From CAYYWP01 sp050176585 (GTDB taxonomy: Bacteria; Desulfobacterota; Binatia; HRBIN30; CADEER01): DNA of 64,000 nucleotides. Position numbers and translations under genes: made by a program. This document shows positions 42,966-51,799 of the stretch, one piece after another. The stretch's first letter is position 1; every line of letters starts with the position of its first letter. The notes beneath the pieces are model-generated. The model was not told the DNA's origin, searched no databases, and saw only the letters and a program-made list of their open reading frames with translations. The stretch covers positions 35,839 to 99,838 of the forward strand of contig JBFXHX010000014.1 in NCBI GenBank assembly GCA_050176585.1, in the 5' to 3' direction.

Positions 42966-44615
42966 ATGGGGAGCGTGCACGGGGGGCGGTTGGTGGCGCG
43001 CGCGTTGCGCGGCGAGGAGGTGCCGTTCATCTTCACGCTGTGCGGCGGCCACGTGATGCCGATCTACGACGGCTGCGTGGACGAGGGCATCCGCGTCATC
43101 GACGTGCGCCACGAGCAGACGGCAGCGCATGCGGCCGACGGCTGGGCGCGCGTCACCGGACGACCGGGCGTCGCGGTGGTCACCGCGGGTCCGGGGTTGA
43201 CCGACGCCGTCACCGGGGTGGCCAGTGCGCATCGCGCCGGCATCCCCATGCTCATCATCGGCGGCCAGGGCCCGCGCTCGCTGGCGGATATGGGCTCACT
43301 GCAGGACATGAACCACGTCGAGCTCATGCGGCCGATCACCAAGTGGGCCGCCTCCGTGCCCGACGGGCGGCGCATTCCCGAGTACGTGAGCATGGCCTTT
43401 CGCGTGGCCACCACCGGCGTGCCCGGCCCGGTGTTTCTGGAAATGCCGATCGACCAGCTCTTCCATACCTACGAGGACGAGCAGATTCACTTTCCCACCG
43501 GGTACCGCAGCGAAGCCGCGGTCGGCGGCGATCCGCACTACATCGAGCAGGCGCTGGCGCTGATCAGCGGCGCGGAGCGGCCGGTGGCGCTGGTCGGCAC
43601 GCAACTGCGCTGGTCCGCTCGGCGCGACGCCTACGGCGAATTCGTGCGGACCTTCGGCATGCCGGTCTACGTCAACGGGCTCGGACGCGGCTCGCTGCCG
43701 CCGGACGATCCACACTTCTTCTCGCGCACGCGCAAATCGGCGCTGCGCGAGGCCGACGTCATTCTAATCTTCGGTACGCCGCTCGACTTCCGCCTCGGCT
43801 ACGGCCGGGAATCGCATCTGAATCCCAAGGCGAAACTGATCCACGTCGATCTCGATCCGCGCGAGCTCGGCCGCAACCGCTCGTGCGACGTCGGCATCGT
43901 CGGCGACAGCGGGTTGGTGATGCAGCAGCTCACCGAGGCGGCGCGCGCCCAGGGGTACTCGGCGGCGATGACGAGACCGTGGCTGGACGCGATGCGCCGG
44001 CGGGAGCAGGCGGAGCTCGAGAAGGTGCGGCCGCAGCTGCAGGCGGACGACGTGCCGGTGAACCCACTGCGCGCGTGCCGGGAAATCGCCGATTCAGTCG
44101 GTGAGAACGCCATCTTCATCGGCGACGGCGGCGATTTCGTGGCCACCGCGGCGTCGATCGTGCGCGTGTACCAGTCCGGGCATTGGCTGGACCCCGGACC
44201 GCTCGGCACACTCGGCGTCGGCCCGGGCTATGCGATGGCTGCGAAGCTCGCCAAACCGGAATCCCCGGTGATCATTCTGTACGGCGACGGGTCCTTCGGC
44301 CTGCATGCGATGGAGTTCGAGGCCTGTGTACGCCAGAAGATCAACGTGGTCGGCGTGGTGGGGAATGACGCCGGCTGGACGCAGATCCGGCGCGGTCAGG
44401 TGCAGCTCTACGGCGAGGAGCGCGCCGTGGCCACGGGGCTCGCGTACACCCGCTACGACAAGGTCGTCGAGGCGCTCGGGGGCCACGGCGAGTACGTGGA
44501 ACGCGCCGACGAGATCCGTCCCGCCATGGCGCGCGCGCTGCGCTCCGGCAAACCGGCCCTGGTCAATATCAAGATCGGCGGCAGCGATTTCCGGAAGGAC
44601 GCGATCTCGATCTGA
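42966..44615 (+). CDS. thiamine-diphosphate-dependent enzyme, acetolactate synthase / 2-hydroxyacyl-CoA lyase-like
   Basis: 549 residues from ATG 42966. Three-domain TPP enzyme: catalytic Glu in VIDVRHEQTAAHAADGWAR, GPGLTDAVTGVASAHRAGIP, central nucleotide-binding-like domain, and the TPP/Mg motif GDGSFGLHAMEFEACVRQKI followed by VVGNDAGW. No acetolactate synthase small subunit or other branched-chain gene is nearby, so a role in valine synthesis is doubtful. HACL/oxalyl-CoA decarboxylase-like lyases are an alternative. Substrate not assigned. Confidence 0.85.
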   Translation: MGSVHGGRLVARALRGEEVPFIFTLCGGHVMPIYDGCVDEGIRVIDVRHEQTAAHAADGWARVTGRPGVAVVTAGPGLTDAVTGVASAHRAGIPMLIIGGQGPRSLADMGSLQDMNHVELMRPITKWAASVPDGRRIPEYVSMAFRVATTGVPGPVFLEMPIDQLFHTYEDEQIHFPTGYRSEAAVGGDPHYIEQALALISGAERPVALVGTQLRWSARRDAYGEFVRTFGMPVYVNGLGRGSLPPDDPHFFSRTRKSALREADVILIFGTPLDFRLGYGRESHLNPKAKLIHVDLDPRELGRNRSCDVGIVGDSGLVMQQLTEAARAQGYSAAMTRPWLDAMRRREQAELEKVRPQLQADDVPVNPLRACREIADSVGENAIFIGDGGDFVATAASIVRVYQSGHWLDPGPLGTLGVGPGYAMAAKLAKPESPVIILYGDGSFGLHAMEFEACVRQKINVVGVVGNDAGWTQIRRGQVQLYGEERAVATGLAYTRYDKVVEALGGHGEYVERADEIRPAMARALRSGKPALVNIKIGGSDFRKDAISI

Positions 44616-44623
44616 GCGGTGGG

Positions 44624-45361
44624 ATGGTCCGCGATACGACGGCCGCGATGATGGTCATCGGCAACGAGATCCTGTCGGGCAAAGTCGTCGACACGAACTC
44701 CGCCTTTCTCGCCCAGCAGTTGCGCAGCGTCGGATTGGCTCTGCGCCGCATCGTCGTCGTGCCGGATGAAGTCGCGGTGATCGCAGATGCCGTGCGCGAG
44801 CTCGCCCCCGCGGTCGACCTGCTGTTCACCTCGGGCGGCGTCGGGCCCACGCACGACGACGTCACCATCGCCGGGATTGCGCGGGGGTTGGGCCGCGCGG
44901 TGGTGCGCCACCCCGTGCTCGAGGCAGCGCTGCGGGAGTACATCGGCGAAGAGCTCAACGACGCGCAGCGCAAGCTCGCCGAGGTGGTGGAGGGCAGCCA
45001 TCTCGAGTGTGCCAGCGACGCCGCCACGTTTCCCATCGTCCGCGTCGAGAACATCTACGTGCTGCCCGGCATTCCGGAGATCTTCCGCGAGAAGGTCCTG
45101 GCGTTGTGCCCGCGCCTGCGGCGCGAGCCGTATCATTTGCGCATCGTGTACACGCGCGAGCTGGAGACCGCGATCGCGGCGCATCTTACGCGCACGTTGG
45201 AACAGTTTCCGGATCTGCTGCTCGGTTCATATCCGAAGCTGGACGATCCGGAGTATCGCGTCAGGATCACCCTGGAATCGAAGGACGAAGCGTACGTCGA
45301 GCGCGCACTCGCGGCGTTGTTGAATATCTTGCCGCCGAGCGCGGTGGTGAGGACGGAATGA
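44624..45361 (+). CDS. CinA-like competence/damage-inducible protein A (MoCF-binding domain)
   Basis: 245 residues from ATG 44624. The molybdopterin-binding fold is clear: AAMMVIGNEILSGKVVDTNS, LLFTSGGVGPTHDDVTIAG and LPGIPEIFREKVLAL. It lacks the C-terminal nicotinamide mononucleotide amidase domain of full CinA, leaving a COG1058-only protein. Function in this stand-alone form is not settled (FAD/ADP-ribose pyrophosphatase or molybdopterin handling). Confidence 0.88.
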   Translation: MVRDTTAAMMVIGNEILSGKVVDTNSAFLAQQLRSVGLALRRIVVVPDEVAVIADAVRELAPAVDLLFTSGGVGPTHDDVTIAGIARGLGRAVVRHPVLEAALREYIGEELNDAQRKLAEVVEGSHLECASDAATFPIVRVENIYVLPGIPEIFREKVLALCPRLRREPYHLRIVYTRELETAIAAHLTRTLEQFPDLLLGSYPKLDDPEYRVRITLESKDEAYVERALAALLNILPPSAVVRTE

Positions 45362-45378
45362 GAGGAGGGAGGAGCAAC

Positions 45379-45726
45379 ATGCGGCGGTTGGGGACGGTGG
45401 CAGTGGGGTTGGCCCTTTCGGTGACGCTGATGAGCGCGCCCATAGCGAGGGCGGCGAATACCGATGGGTCCGACGAGTGGTCGGATCTCGGCTGGGGGAT
45501 GGCCGCCATCGGGACGAATATCGGGTACATCCCCGCGAAAACGATCTATGCATTGGGGAGCGGTTTGGTCGCCGCGCTCGCGTTCGGCCTCACCGCGGGC
45601 AATGGCGAGGTGGCGAAAGGCATCCTGACGCCGGCGTTCGGGGGCACCTGGGTGGTGACGCCGGACATGCTGCAGGGCGAAGAGCCGATCATGTTCAGCG
45701 GACCGTCATACGAACCCAAAGCGTGA
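45379..45726 (+). CDS. small exported conserved protein of unknown function
   Basis: 115 residues from ATG 45379, which follows a strong GGAGGAGC; ATG 45358 is in frame but has a poorer site. Signal peptide (MRRLGTVAVGLALSVTLMSA...ARA) and two small-residue hydrophobic segments (MAAIGTNIGYIPAKTIYALG, LVAALAFGLTAG), ending FSGPSYEPKA. The motif GYIPAKTIYALGSGLVAA gives the impression of a widespread small envelope family in deltaproteobacteria. Possibly outer-membrane or lipid-associated; unknown role. Confidence 0.7.
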   Translation: MRRLGTVAVGLALSVTLMSAPIARAANTDGSDEWSDLGWGMAAIGTNIGYIPAKTIYALGSGLVAALAFGLTAGNGEVAKGILTPAFGGTWVVTPDMLQGEEPIMFSGPSYEPKA

Positions 45727-45787
45727 GCTGCTCGATTCTGGACCAGAGGAGCGGTCGCGTACCGCGGCCACACCGCCGGGAGGCGCT

Positions 45788-46390
45788 ATGAAGCCCTCGA
45801 GAGTCCTCGCATTGGCCATCGGCGTGGTGGTGGTAGGGGCAGCAGTGCTGTACTGGGTCGAGCTCCGGCAACAGGCGGCGCTGTGGCGCGATGCCAAGGA
45901 GGTCACGGACGCGCATTTCGACAAAGATGGCGGCGTGGCCACCATGCGCTACGAAGGCATCATCGACGGGCCGCTCGAGAAAGTGCAGGACGCGGTCTGG
46001 GCGGTCGAGCGCGGTGACGAGTACGTCGCGAACGTCAAGAAAGCGGAGTTGCTCTCGCAGGACGGCAACACGAAGACCGTGTTGCTGCAGGTCCAGGCGC
46101 TGAACCTGCCGCTGCAGCAGTACACCATGCTGTTCACCCTGGACACCGCGCGCCACCGCGTGGACTTCAAGACGACGAAGGCCCAAGCCGCGGACCTCGA
46201 GGGCTCCTACCAGCTCGAACGGTCGCCCGACGGGCTGCGCACCAAGATCGTCTACCAGGCCACCTCGACTGACAAGATCGCGGTGCCGTTCCCGGCGGCG
46301 GTCATCGAGAGCGCCAATCGCGAGACCTTTGTCAACACCGTGCGGGGCATCAACAAGCTCCTCGCGGACTCGGCACCGCCGGCGAGCTGA
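45788..46390 (+). CDS. single-anchor SRPBCC/START-like protein of unknown function
   Basis: 200 residues. N-terminal membrane helix (VLALAIGVVVVGAAVLYWV) and an alpha-beta domain that fits a ligand-binding START/polyketide-cyclase fold (ATMRYEGIIDGPLEKVQDAV...TKIVYQATSTDKIAVPFPAA). It could bind a lipid at the outer face of the inner membrane. It is immediately followed by engB (no gap), probably one transcript. No motif gives a specific function. Confidence 0.65.
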   Translation: MKPSRVLALAIGVVVVGAAVLYWVELRQQAALWRDAKEVTDAHFDKDGGVATMRYEGIIDGPLEKVQDAVWAVERGDEYVANVKKAELLSQDGNTKTVLLQVQALNLPLQQYTMLFTLDTARHRVDFKTTKAQAADLEGSYQLERSPDGLRTKIVYQATSTDKIAVPFPAAVIESANRETFVNTVRGINKLLADSAPPAS

Positions 46391-46984
46391 GTGGGAGCGC
46401 CCCGCCGCCCCGGCGCCGCACGGGCCGCCTTTCTGGCCGGCGCCGCGGACCTGAACAGCTTGCCACCCGAGGGGCGCCCCGAGGTCGCGGTCGCCGGGCG
46501 TTCCAACGTCGGCAAGTCATCGCTGTTCAACCGCGTCGTCGGCCACCGCGGACTGGCGCGGGTGAGCAAGACTCCCGGCCGCACGCAGCAGATCAACTTC
46601 TTCGATGTCGATCAGCGCGTCGTGTTGGCCGACCTGCCCGGATACGGCTTCGCGCGCGTGCCGCTCGCCGAAAAAGCGCGCTGGCGCGTGCTCGTGGAAG
46701 GCTACCTGACACGACGGCGTGTGTTGCGCGGCGTGCTGGTGCTGGTCGACGTGCGGCGCGGCCTCGAGCCGGAAGACGCCCAGCTGCTCGACTTCCTCGC
46801 CGCTCACGCGCTACCCGCGCGCGTGGTCGCTACCAAGATCGACAAGATCGGGCGCGGCGCACGGTTGGCGGCGCTGGCGCGGCTGGCGGCGAGCGCGCCC
46901 GCGCCGATTGGCTTCTCCTCCGTCACCGGCGAAGGGACGGACGCGGTCTGGGACGCGATCAACGTGTGGGTCGCGCCGCGCTGA
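46391..46984 (+). CDS. engB: ribosome biogenesis GTPase YsxC/EngB
   Basis: 197 residues from GTG 46391, directly after the previous stop. Small Ras-like GTPase needed for 50S assembly: G1 AGRSNVGKSSLFNRVVG, G2 region SKTPGRTQQINFF, G3 LADLPGYGFA, G4 ATKIDKIG, G5 FSSVTGEG. It ends 5 bases from the convergent DUF1329 gene. Confidence 0.95.
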   Translation: MGAPRRPGAARAAFLAGAADLNSLPPEGRPEVAVAGRSNVGKSSLFNRVVGHRGLARVSKTPGRTQQINFFDVDQRVVLADLPGYGFARVPLAEKARWRVLVEGYLTRRRVLRGVLVLVDVRRGLEPEDAQLLDFLAAHALPARVVATKIDKIGRGARLAALARLAASAPAPIGFSSVTGEGTDAVWDAINVWVAPR

Positions 46985-46989
46985 CGCCG

Positions 46990-48324
46990 CTACTTGCCGA
47001 AGCGCGACAGCGCGTTCATGTCAAAGAAGCTCGGGTCGTAAGGCGCGTACACGTCGAGCGCCGAGTTGGAACTGGACTTCAACCCAGCGACCGTGGCGCG
47101 GTTCAGCTTGAAGTTCTCCGCCACGTTGTACGACATGTTCGAACCCTGGATGTAATCGGTCTCGCCGCTCGGCCGCTGGTAGGGCACCAGCTGATACGCG
47201 ATCACCTGCAGCGTGTTCAGCAACTCGCCCTTCTGACTGAACTTCCGATTCCATGCGCCCTGAAACGTCTCTTTGTCGATGTACAGCTCGAGGCGTCCGT
47301 ACAGGTAGTACTTGTCCTTGGGGATCGCTTCGACGATCCAGAAGCGGCGCTTCGCCAGCGCCGGGCTGAGCGGCGCCCAAGCGAGACCGGTCCAGTGCGG
47401 ATCTTGGTAGCCGATGATCTTCAGATCCGGATCCCAGTTGGCTCGCCACCCGCCGGACGGCTGCCACACCGAATTGGACTTGCCCTCCAGGCTGAGCGGA
47501 TCGACGATCCGCAGGTGTTCGATCTCGCCTTTCAATTTCCACGTAAAGTCTTCGACCTTGCCGTCGAAGAACGGCCCGTCGTCCTGGCTGAGGTCGGAGC
47601 CGAGAAAACCATCCGAGCGGTTGCTCGGGCTAACGGCGCGGACGCGGCGCAGGGCGGGAATGAACGTCCACAGCGAATCGCGTTTGGTCGGGTCGCGGTA
47701 GCGCCAGGTGAGCGCGGCCGTACCGGCGAGATCGGCGGGTCCCTCGGCGACGATCAATTGCTGGCTGGCGAAATTCTGCGGATTGGGCAGCCGCGCGCGC
47801 TCGGGGACGCCGTCGTAATAGAGGAAGTTGACATCCTGATCCGTGCGCCGCTCGACGCCGCGGGGGCCGAGCCAGTTGACCTGCGACTGCGCGTGCAGGT
47901 TGCCGTAATACCAGGTGAGATAAAAATAATTCCACACCACTTTCACCGCGGCCTGGGGATCGGTGGGGTCGATGACCGGGAACGGGAAACCCAGGATCGC
48001 GGGGGGTTGTTCGCCGGTGGCGGTGTCGACGATGCTTCCGGCCTCGGTGATCGCAAAGCGGCCCGCGTTCTTATCGGTAGCGGATTTGAAGTCCGGCGGC
48101 CAGTTGAACTGCCCCGCCGGCCAGTCCACTACGCGGTTTGCGTAGCCCCCGTCTTTGTAGTGGTTCAGGATCTCGGGCGGCAGCAAGTCCTGGGCGAGCT
48201 GCCAGTTCGTGCGGTCCAGCATCATCCCGGGCTTGAGCCCGTCGGCGGCGTGCTGGGCCGATGCCGCGGCCGCGACAATCAATGCCAGCACGACCGCTGC
48301 CAGTGCCGCCCGGACGCTCGCCAT
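46990..48324 (-). CDS. DUF1329 (LolA-like) secreted protein
   Basis: 444 residues from ATG 48324, with GGAGG six bases before it. Signal peptide (MASVRAALAAVVLALIVAAA, cut near AASAQ). DUF1329 features: KDGGYANRVVDWPAGQFNWP, LTWRYRDPTKRDSLWTFIPA, LRRVRAVSPSNRSDGFLGSD and WNRKFSQKGELLNTLQVIAY. DUF1329 proteins share the LolA/LppX half-barrel that binds lipids and are tied to RND lipid or sterol export in other bacteria. No RND gene is in this window. It converges on engB. Confidence 0.9.
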   Translation of the reverse strand: MASVRAALAAVVLALIVAAAASAQHAADGLKPGMMLDRTNWQLAQDLLPPEILNHYKDGGYANRVVDWPAGQFNWPPDFKSATDKNAGRFAITEAGSIVDTATGEQPPAILGFPFPVIDPTDPQAAVKVVWNYFYLTWYYGNLHAQSQVNWLGPRGVERRTDQDVNFLYYDGVPERARLPNPQNFASQQLIVAEGPADLAGTAALTWRYRDPTKRDSLWTFIPALRRVRAVSPSNRSDGFLGSDLSQDDGPFFDGKVEDFTWKLKGEIEHLRIVDPLSLEGKSNSVWQPSGGWRANWDPDLKIIGYQDPHWTGLAWAPLSPALAKRRFWIVEAIPKDKYYLYGRLELYIDKETFQGAWNRKFSQKGELLNTLQVIAYQLVPYQRPSGETDYIQGSNMSYNVAENFKLNRATVAGLKSSSNSALDVYAPYDPSFFDMNALSRFGK

Positions 48325-48472
48325 GTCGATCCTCCGATCAGCCGCGCCGCCCTTCGCGGCGGGGGCACATGGCGCAGACTAGAGGCGTGCTACCCGGAAG
48401 GTCAAATTCGCGCCCGCGCGCGGCGTTGAGCGCGCGAAGCCACTGTGGCAAGCTCGCGCGCTGCGCTCGTTG

Positions 48473-49297
48473 ATGATGCCGGACGTCAGTGTGATCATTC
48501 CCACCCACAACCGGCGCGCGCTGGTCTGTGAGGCGGTGGACTCGGTTGTCGCGCAGCGCGCGGTGGAAGCCGAGATCATCGTGGTGGATGACGGCTCGAC
48601 CGATGGCACGCACGACACTCTGGCTCGCTTCGGCGCGCGCATCCGCTGCGTGCGCCAGCCGCACCGCGGCGTGTCCGCCGCGCGCAACGCCGGCGCGCGC
48701 CTAGCCGTCGGCGCCTGGCTGGCATTCCTCGACTCGGACGACCTCTGGGCTCCAGACAAGCTAGCCCGCCAGTTGGCGTACCATCGCGCCCGGCCGCGTT
48801 TGCGCGCCAGTCAGACCGGCGAGATCTGGATCCGGCACGGCGTGCGGGTGAATCCGTGCCACCACCACGCGAAACCGGAGGGCGACATCTTCGCCCCGAG
48901 CGTGCGCCGCTGTCTGGTCACCCCCTCGGCCGTGCTGCTCGACCGTGCGCTGTTCACCCGGTTGGGGGGTTTCGACGAGAGCCTCGAAGTCTGTGAGGAC
49001 TACGACCTCTGGTTGCGGCTCAGCAGCACCGAGCCGGTCGGCCTGCTGCCGGATCCGCTGGTGATCAAGCGCGGCGGCCATGCCGATCAGTTGTCGCGGC
49101 GCCACTGGGGGATGGACCGCTTTCGCATCGCCGCGCTCGCCAAGTTGCTGGCTTGCCATGTGCTCGCAGCCGAGCAGCGCGCCGTCGCGCTGGCCGCGCT
49201 GCGGGAGAAGTGCGCAATCCTCGCGCACGGGGCGCTCCGGCGCGCCCGATACCAAGAAGCGGAGCGCTACGCGGCGCTCGCGCGGGTGTGGTCGTGA
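48473..49297 (+). CDS. glycosyltransferase family 2
   Basis: 274 residues from ATG 48473 (ATG 48476 equally possible). GT-A fold: DVSVIIPTHNRRALVCEAVD, IIVVDDGSTDGTHDTLAR and the metal-binding DxD-like WLAFLDSDDLWAPDKLARQ. A late EDYDLWLRL segment is the usual acceptor-site motif. It overlaps the next gene by four bases (GTGA), so it is coupled to the unknown gene and the SPL radical SAM gene. Donor and acceptor unknown. Confidence 0.9.
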   Translation: MMPDVSVIIPTHNRRALVCEAVDSVVAQRAVEAEIIVVDDGSTDGTHDTLARFGARIRCVRQPHRGVSAARNAGARLAVGAWLAFLDSDDLWAPDKLARQLAYHRARPRLRASQTGEIWIRHGVRVNPCHHHAKPEGDIFAPSVRRCLVTPSAVLLDRALFTRLGGFDESLEVCEDYDLWLRLSSTEPVGLLPDPLVIKRGGHADQLSRRHWGMDRFRIAALAKLLACHVLAAEQRAVALAALREKCAILAHGALRRARYQEAERYAALARVWS

Positions 49298-49833
49298 GCG
49301 GGCCCGACGACGCGGCCGTCCGCGCCTACGCCGCCGAGAAGCGGTTCGCCGAGGGCACGCTATCCCGCTGGCTCATGCAAGACGCGCCGGCGCAAATCGC
49401 GCTGCTGGCAGTGGCCGAACGCCTGCGCCTCGGCGACAATCAATTTCGCGCCGTCCTCGACGACGTCGTCGACATCGCGGCGCGGCGCGGCTGCGCGGTG
49501 GCAGCGGTGCTCGAAGATCCCGCCGTGCGGGCCGTATGGGCGCGCGGACTGGGCCGCAACGAAGCGATGAAGGCGCTGCGCGAAGCGCTGCGCCGCTTGC
49601 GGTATCCGCAGCTCACGGCGGCCGAGCAGCGCGTATCGGCGCTCACGCGATCGCTCCGGCTCCCCGCCGGTGCCCGGCTGGAGTGTCCGCCGCTGCTGGA
49701 AGGCGAAGAGATGACGCTCGTGGTGCGGGGGAGCTCGGCGACACAGCTGCGCGCGCGCGCCGCGGCGGCGGTCCGGGCCCTGCAGGACGAGGCGCTCGAA
49801 GAGCTGTTCGCCGTGCTGGAGGGGCGGGCGTGA
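49294..49833 (+). CDS. unknown helical protein coupled to GT2 and SPL radical SAM genes
   Basis: 179 residues from GTG 49294 (VSGPDDAAVRAYAAEKRFAE). Soluble, strongly helical, rich in Ala/Arg/Leu, with no signal peptide and few Cys. A segment QIALLAVAERLRLGDNQFR, AVLDDVVDIAARR could be part of a DNA- or RNA-binding helical bundle (compare the N-terminus of ParB-like or MerR-like proteins), but I do not recognise the family. It overlaps both neighbours by four bases, which argues for a functional link with the radical SAM enzyme. Confidence 0.7.
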   Translation: MSGPDDAAVRAYAAEKRFAEGTLSRWLMQDAPAQIALLAVAERLRLGDNQFRAVLDDVVDIAARRGCAVAAVLEDPAVRAVWARGLGRNEAMKALREALRRLRYPQLTAAEQRVSALTRSLRLPAGARLECPPLLEGEEMTLVVRGSSATQLRARAAAAVRALQDEALEELFAVLEGRA

Positions 49834-50912
49834 ATCGGTTTGCGCCCGCGGAGGTCTGGATCGAGCGCAGCGAGCTCGACACGGCCATGGCCCGGGCCGT
49901 GCGCGACGCGGTCGCGCCCGAGCTCGTGCGCGTCTTCGATACCGAGGAGCCCCCGCGACCAGCCGGCGTGCGCGCGGGGAAACGCGCGCTCGTCGTGCGG
50001 CGCCATCGCGGAGGATTCCTGCGCCACTGCCCCGCGGGCACGGCGGGCCTCGTATGCTGCAGCTACCTGACCGTGAATCTCGCCAGCAACTGCCCGCTCG
50101 ATTGCGCGTACTGCTTCCTGCAGGATTACCTGGCGGATGCACCGGCGCTGACGGCGTACAGCAACGTGGAAACAGCCCTGGCCGAAGTCGATGGCGTGCT
50201 GCGCGCCCACCCCGACCGCCAGTTTCGCATCGGCACGGGAGAGATCGCCGACAGCCTCGCGCTCGATCCCCTCACGAAGCTCAGCCATCACTTGGTGCCG
50301 TTCTTCGCCGCGCGCCCGAACGGCACCTTGGAGCTGAAGACGAAGACCGACTGCGTCGACGAGCTGCTCGGTCTCGATCCCGGCGGGCGCGTGGTCATCT
50401 CCTGGTCGCTGAACGCCGAGGCCGTGATCGCCAGCGACGAACCCGACGCGGCGACGCTCGCGGAACGGCTCGCAGCAGCGCGCCGGGTATGGGCGGGTGG
50501 GTATCGCGTGGGCCTGCACTTCGACCCGCTGATCGAGTTCGACGGTTGGGAAGCGGCGTACGCGGAGGCCGTGGCGGCCGTGGCGCAAGCGATTCCCGCC
50601 CGCGCGATCGCCTGGGTGTCGCTCGGCAGCTTGCGCCTCAGCGCCCCGCTGGCCCACGCCATGCGACGGCGTGAAGTAGTGCCGCGCGGACTGGCCGCCG
50701 AGCTCGTGGCCGGACCGGACGGCAAGGCCCGCGTCTGGCGAGGCCTGCGCTTGCGCATGTACCGCTACCTGGTCGCCCGCATCCGCGCCGCGCTCGGGCC
50801 GGTGCCCCTCTACCTCTGCATGGAGTCGCCGGCGGTGTGGCAGCAAGTGATGGACGAGGTGCCGAGCGACCGGGTGCTGGGGTTGCGGCTTGCAGCGGGA
50901 GCGGCGTGGTGA
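49830..50912 (+). CDS. SPL-family radical SAM protein (spore photoproduct lyase-like)
   Basis: 360 residues from GTG 49830, overlapping the preceding gene by four bases. The radical SAM triad is CPLDCAYC (in NLASNCPLDCAYCFLQDYL), with CCSYLTVNLAS before it and TGEIADSLALDPLTKLSHHL after. The SplB enzyme repairs 5-thyminyl-5,6-dihydrothymine in spores. This organism shows no sporulation genes here, so the protein may repair other thymine damage or have another substrate. The conserved C-terminal Cys of true SplB should be checked; YLCMESPAVWQQV contains a Cys at the right end of the protein. Overlaps murI by four bases. Confidence 0.88.
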   Translation: MNRFAPAEVWIERSELDTAMARAVRDAVAPELVRVFDTEEPPRPAGVRAGKRALVVRRHRGGFLRHCPAGTAGLVCCSYLTVNLASNCPLDCAYCFLQDYLADAPALTAYSNVETALAEVDGVLRAHPDRQFRIGTGEIADSLALDPLTKLSHHLVPFFAARPNGTLELKTKTDCVDELLGLDPGGRVVISWSLNAEAVIASDEPDAATLAERLAAARRVWAGGYRVGLHFDPLIEFDGWEAAYAEAVAAVAQAIPARAIAWVSLGSLRLSAPLAHAMRRREVVPRGLAAELVAGPDGKARVWRGLRLRMYRYLVARIRAALGPVPLYLCMESPAVWQQVMDEVPSDRVLGLRLAAGAAW

Positions 50913-51727
50913 GCCGGCCGAGCGCACGGGCAGTACGCGATCGCGCAATCGGCATTTTCGATTCCGGGATCGGCGGGCTCACCGTCCTGCGGGCGCTCAA
51001 CCGGCTGCTGCCGAACGAGGCGCTCATCTACCTCGGGGACACCGGTCGCACGCCGTACGGCAGCAAGTCGGCCGACGTCGTGCGACGATACTCGTTCGAG
51101 AACAGCGGCTTCTTGGTGGAGAAGGGGATCAAGCTCCTGGTAGTGGCGTGCAACACCTCGTCCGCCATAGCCCTCGAACAGCTGCAGCGCGATCTGGAGG
51201 TGCCCGTCGTCGGGGTGATCGAACCGGGGGCTCAGGCCGCCGCGCGGGCGACCCGAAAGCGCAAGATCGGCGTGATCGGAACCGAGGCGACCATCCGCAG
51301 CGGAGCGTACACGCGGGCGCTGCGCCAGCTGCGCGACGACGTGGAGATCTACACCCGCGCGTGCCCGCTCTTCGTGCCGCTCGCGGAAGAGGGCTGGACG
51401 GACAACGAGGTTGCGGCGCGAGCGGCCGCGGCCTACCTGACCAGCCTGGCCCAGAGCGGGATCGACACGTTGATCCTCGGCTGCACGCATTATCCGCTGC
51501 TCAAGGGCGTGATTCGGACGACCATGGGCAATGGCGTCCGGCTCGTCGATTCCGGCGCCGCGACCGCGGCGGTAGTTCGCGATCTGCTCGAGGAGCGCGG
51601 CCTGCTGCGCACGGCGCGCGGCGCCGGGGTGTCGTTCTTCGTGACGGATGCGCCGGAGCGCTTCATGAAAGTCGGTGCCCGGTTCCTGGGCGCCCAGGTC
51701 GATTCCGCGGTGCAACTCGATCGCTGA
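50909..51727 (+). CDS. murI: glutamate racemase
   Basis: 272 residues from GTG 50909, overlapping the SPL gene. Makes D-glutamate for peptidoglycan. The two catalytic cysteines are in VVACNTSSAIALEQLQ and ILGCTHYPLLKGVI, and the N-terminal IGIFDSGIGGLTVLRALNRL and LGDTGRTPYGSKS are canonical. Start is set by the GTGA overlap. Confidence 0.95.
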   Translation: MSRPSARAVRDRAIGIFDSGIGGLTVLRALNRLLPNEALIYLGDTGRTPYGSKSADVVRRYSFENSGFLVEKGIKLLVVACNTSSAIALEQLQRDLEVPVVGVIEPGAQAAARATRKRKIGVIGTEATIRSGAYTRALRQLRDDVEIYTRACPLFVPLAEEGWTDNEVAARAAAAYLTSLAQSGIDTLILGCTHYPLLKGVIRTTMGNGVRLVDSGAATAAVVRDLLEERGLLRTARGAGVSFFVTDAPERFMKVGARFLGAQVDSAVQLDR

Positions 51728-51799
51728 GGGGCACGGCCTTGATCTTTGGCTGCCCGAGTCGCACGATGGGTCGTTCGGCATTGGGTGTGCAAGGCGTTG

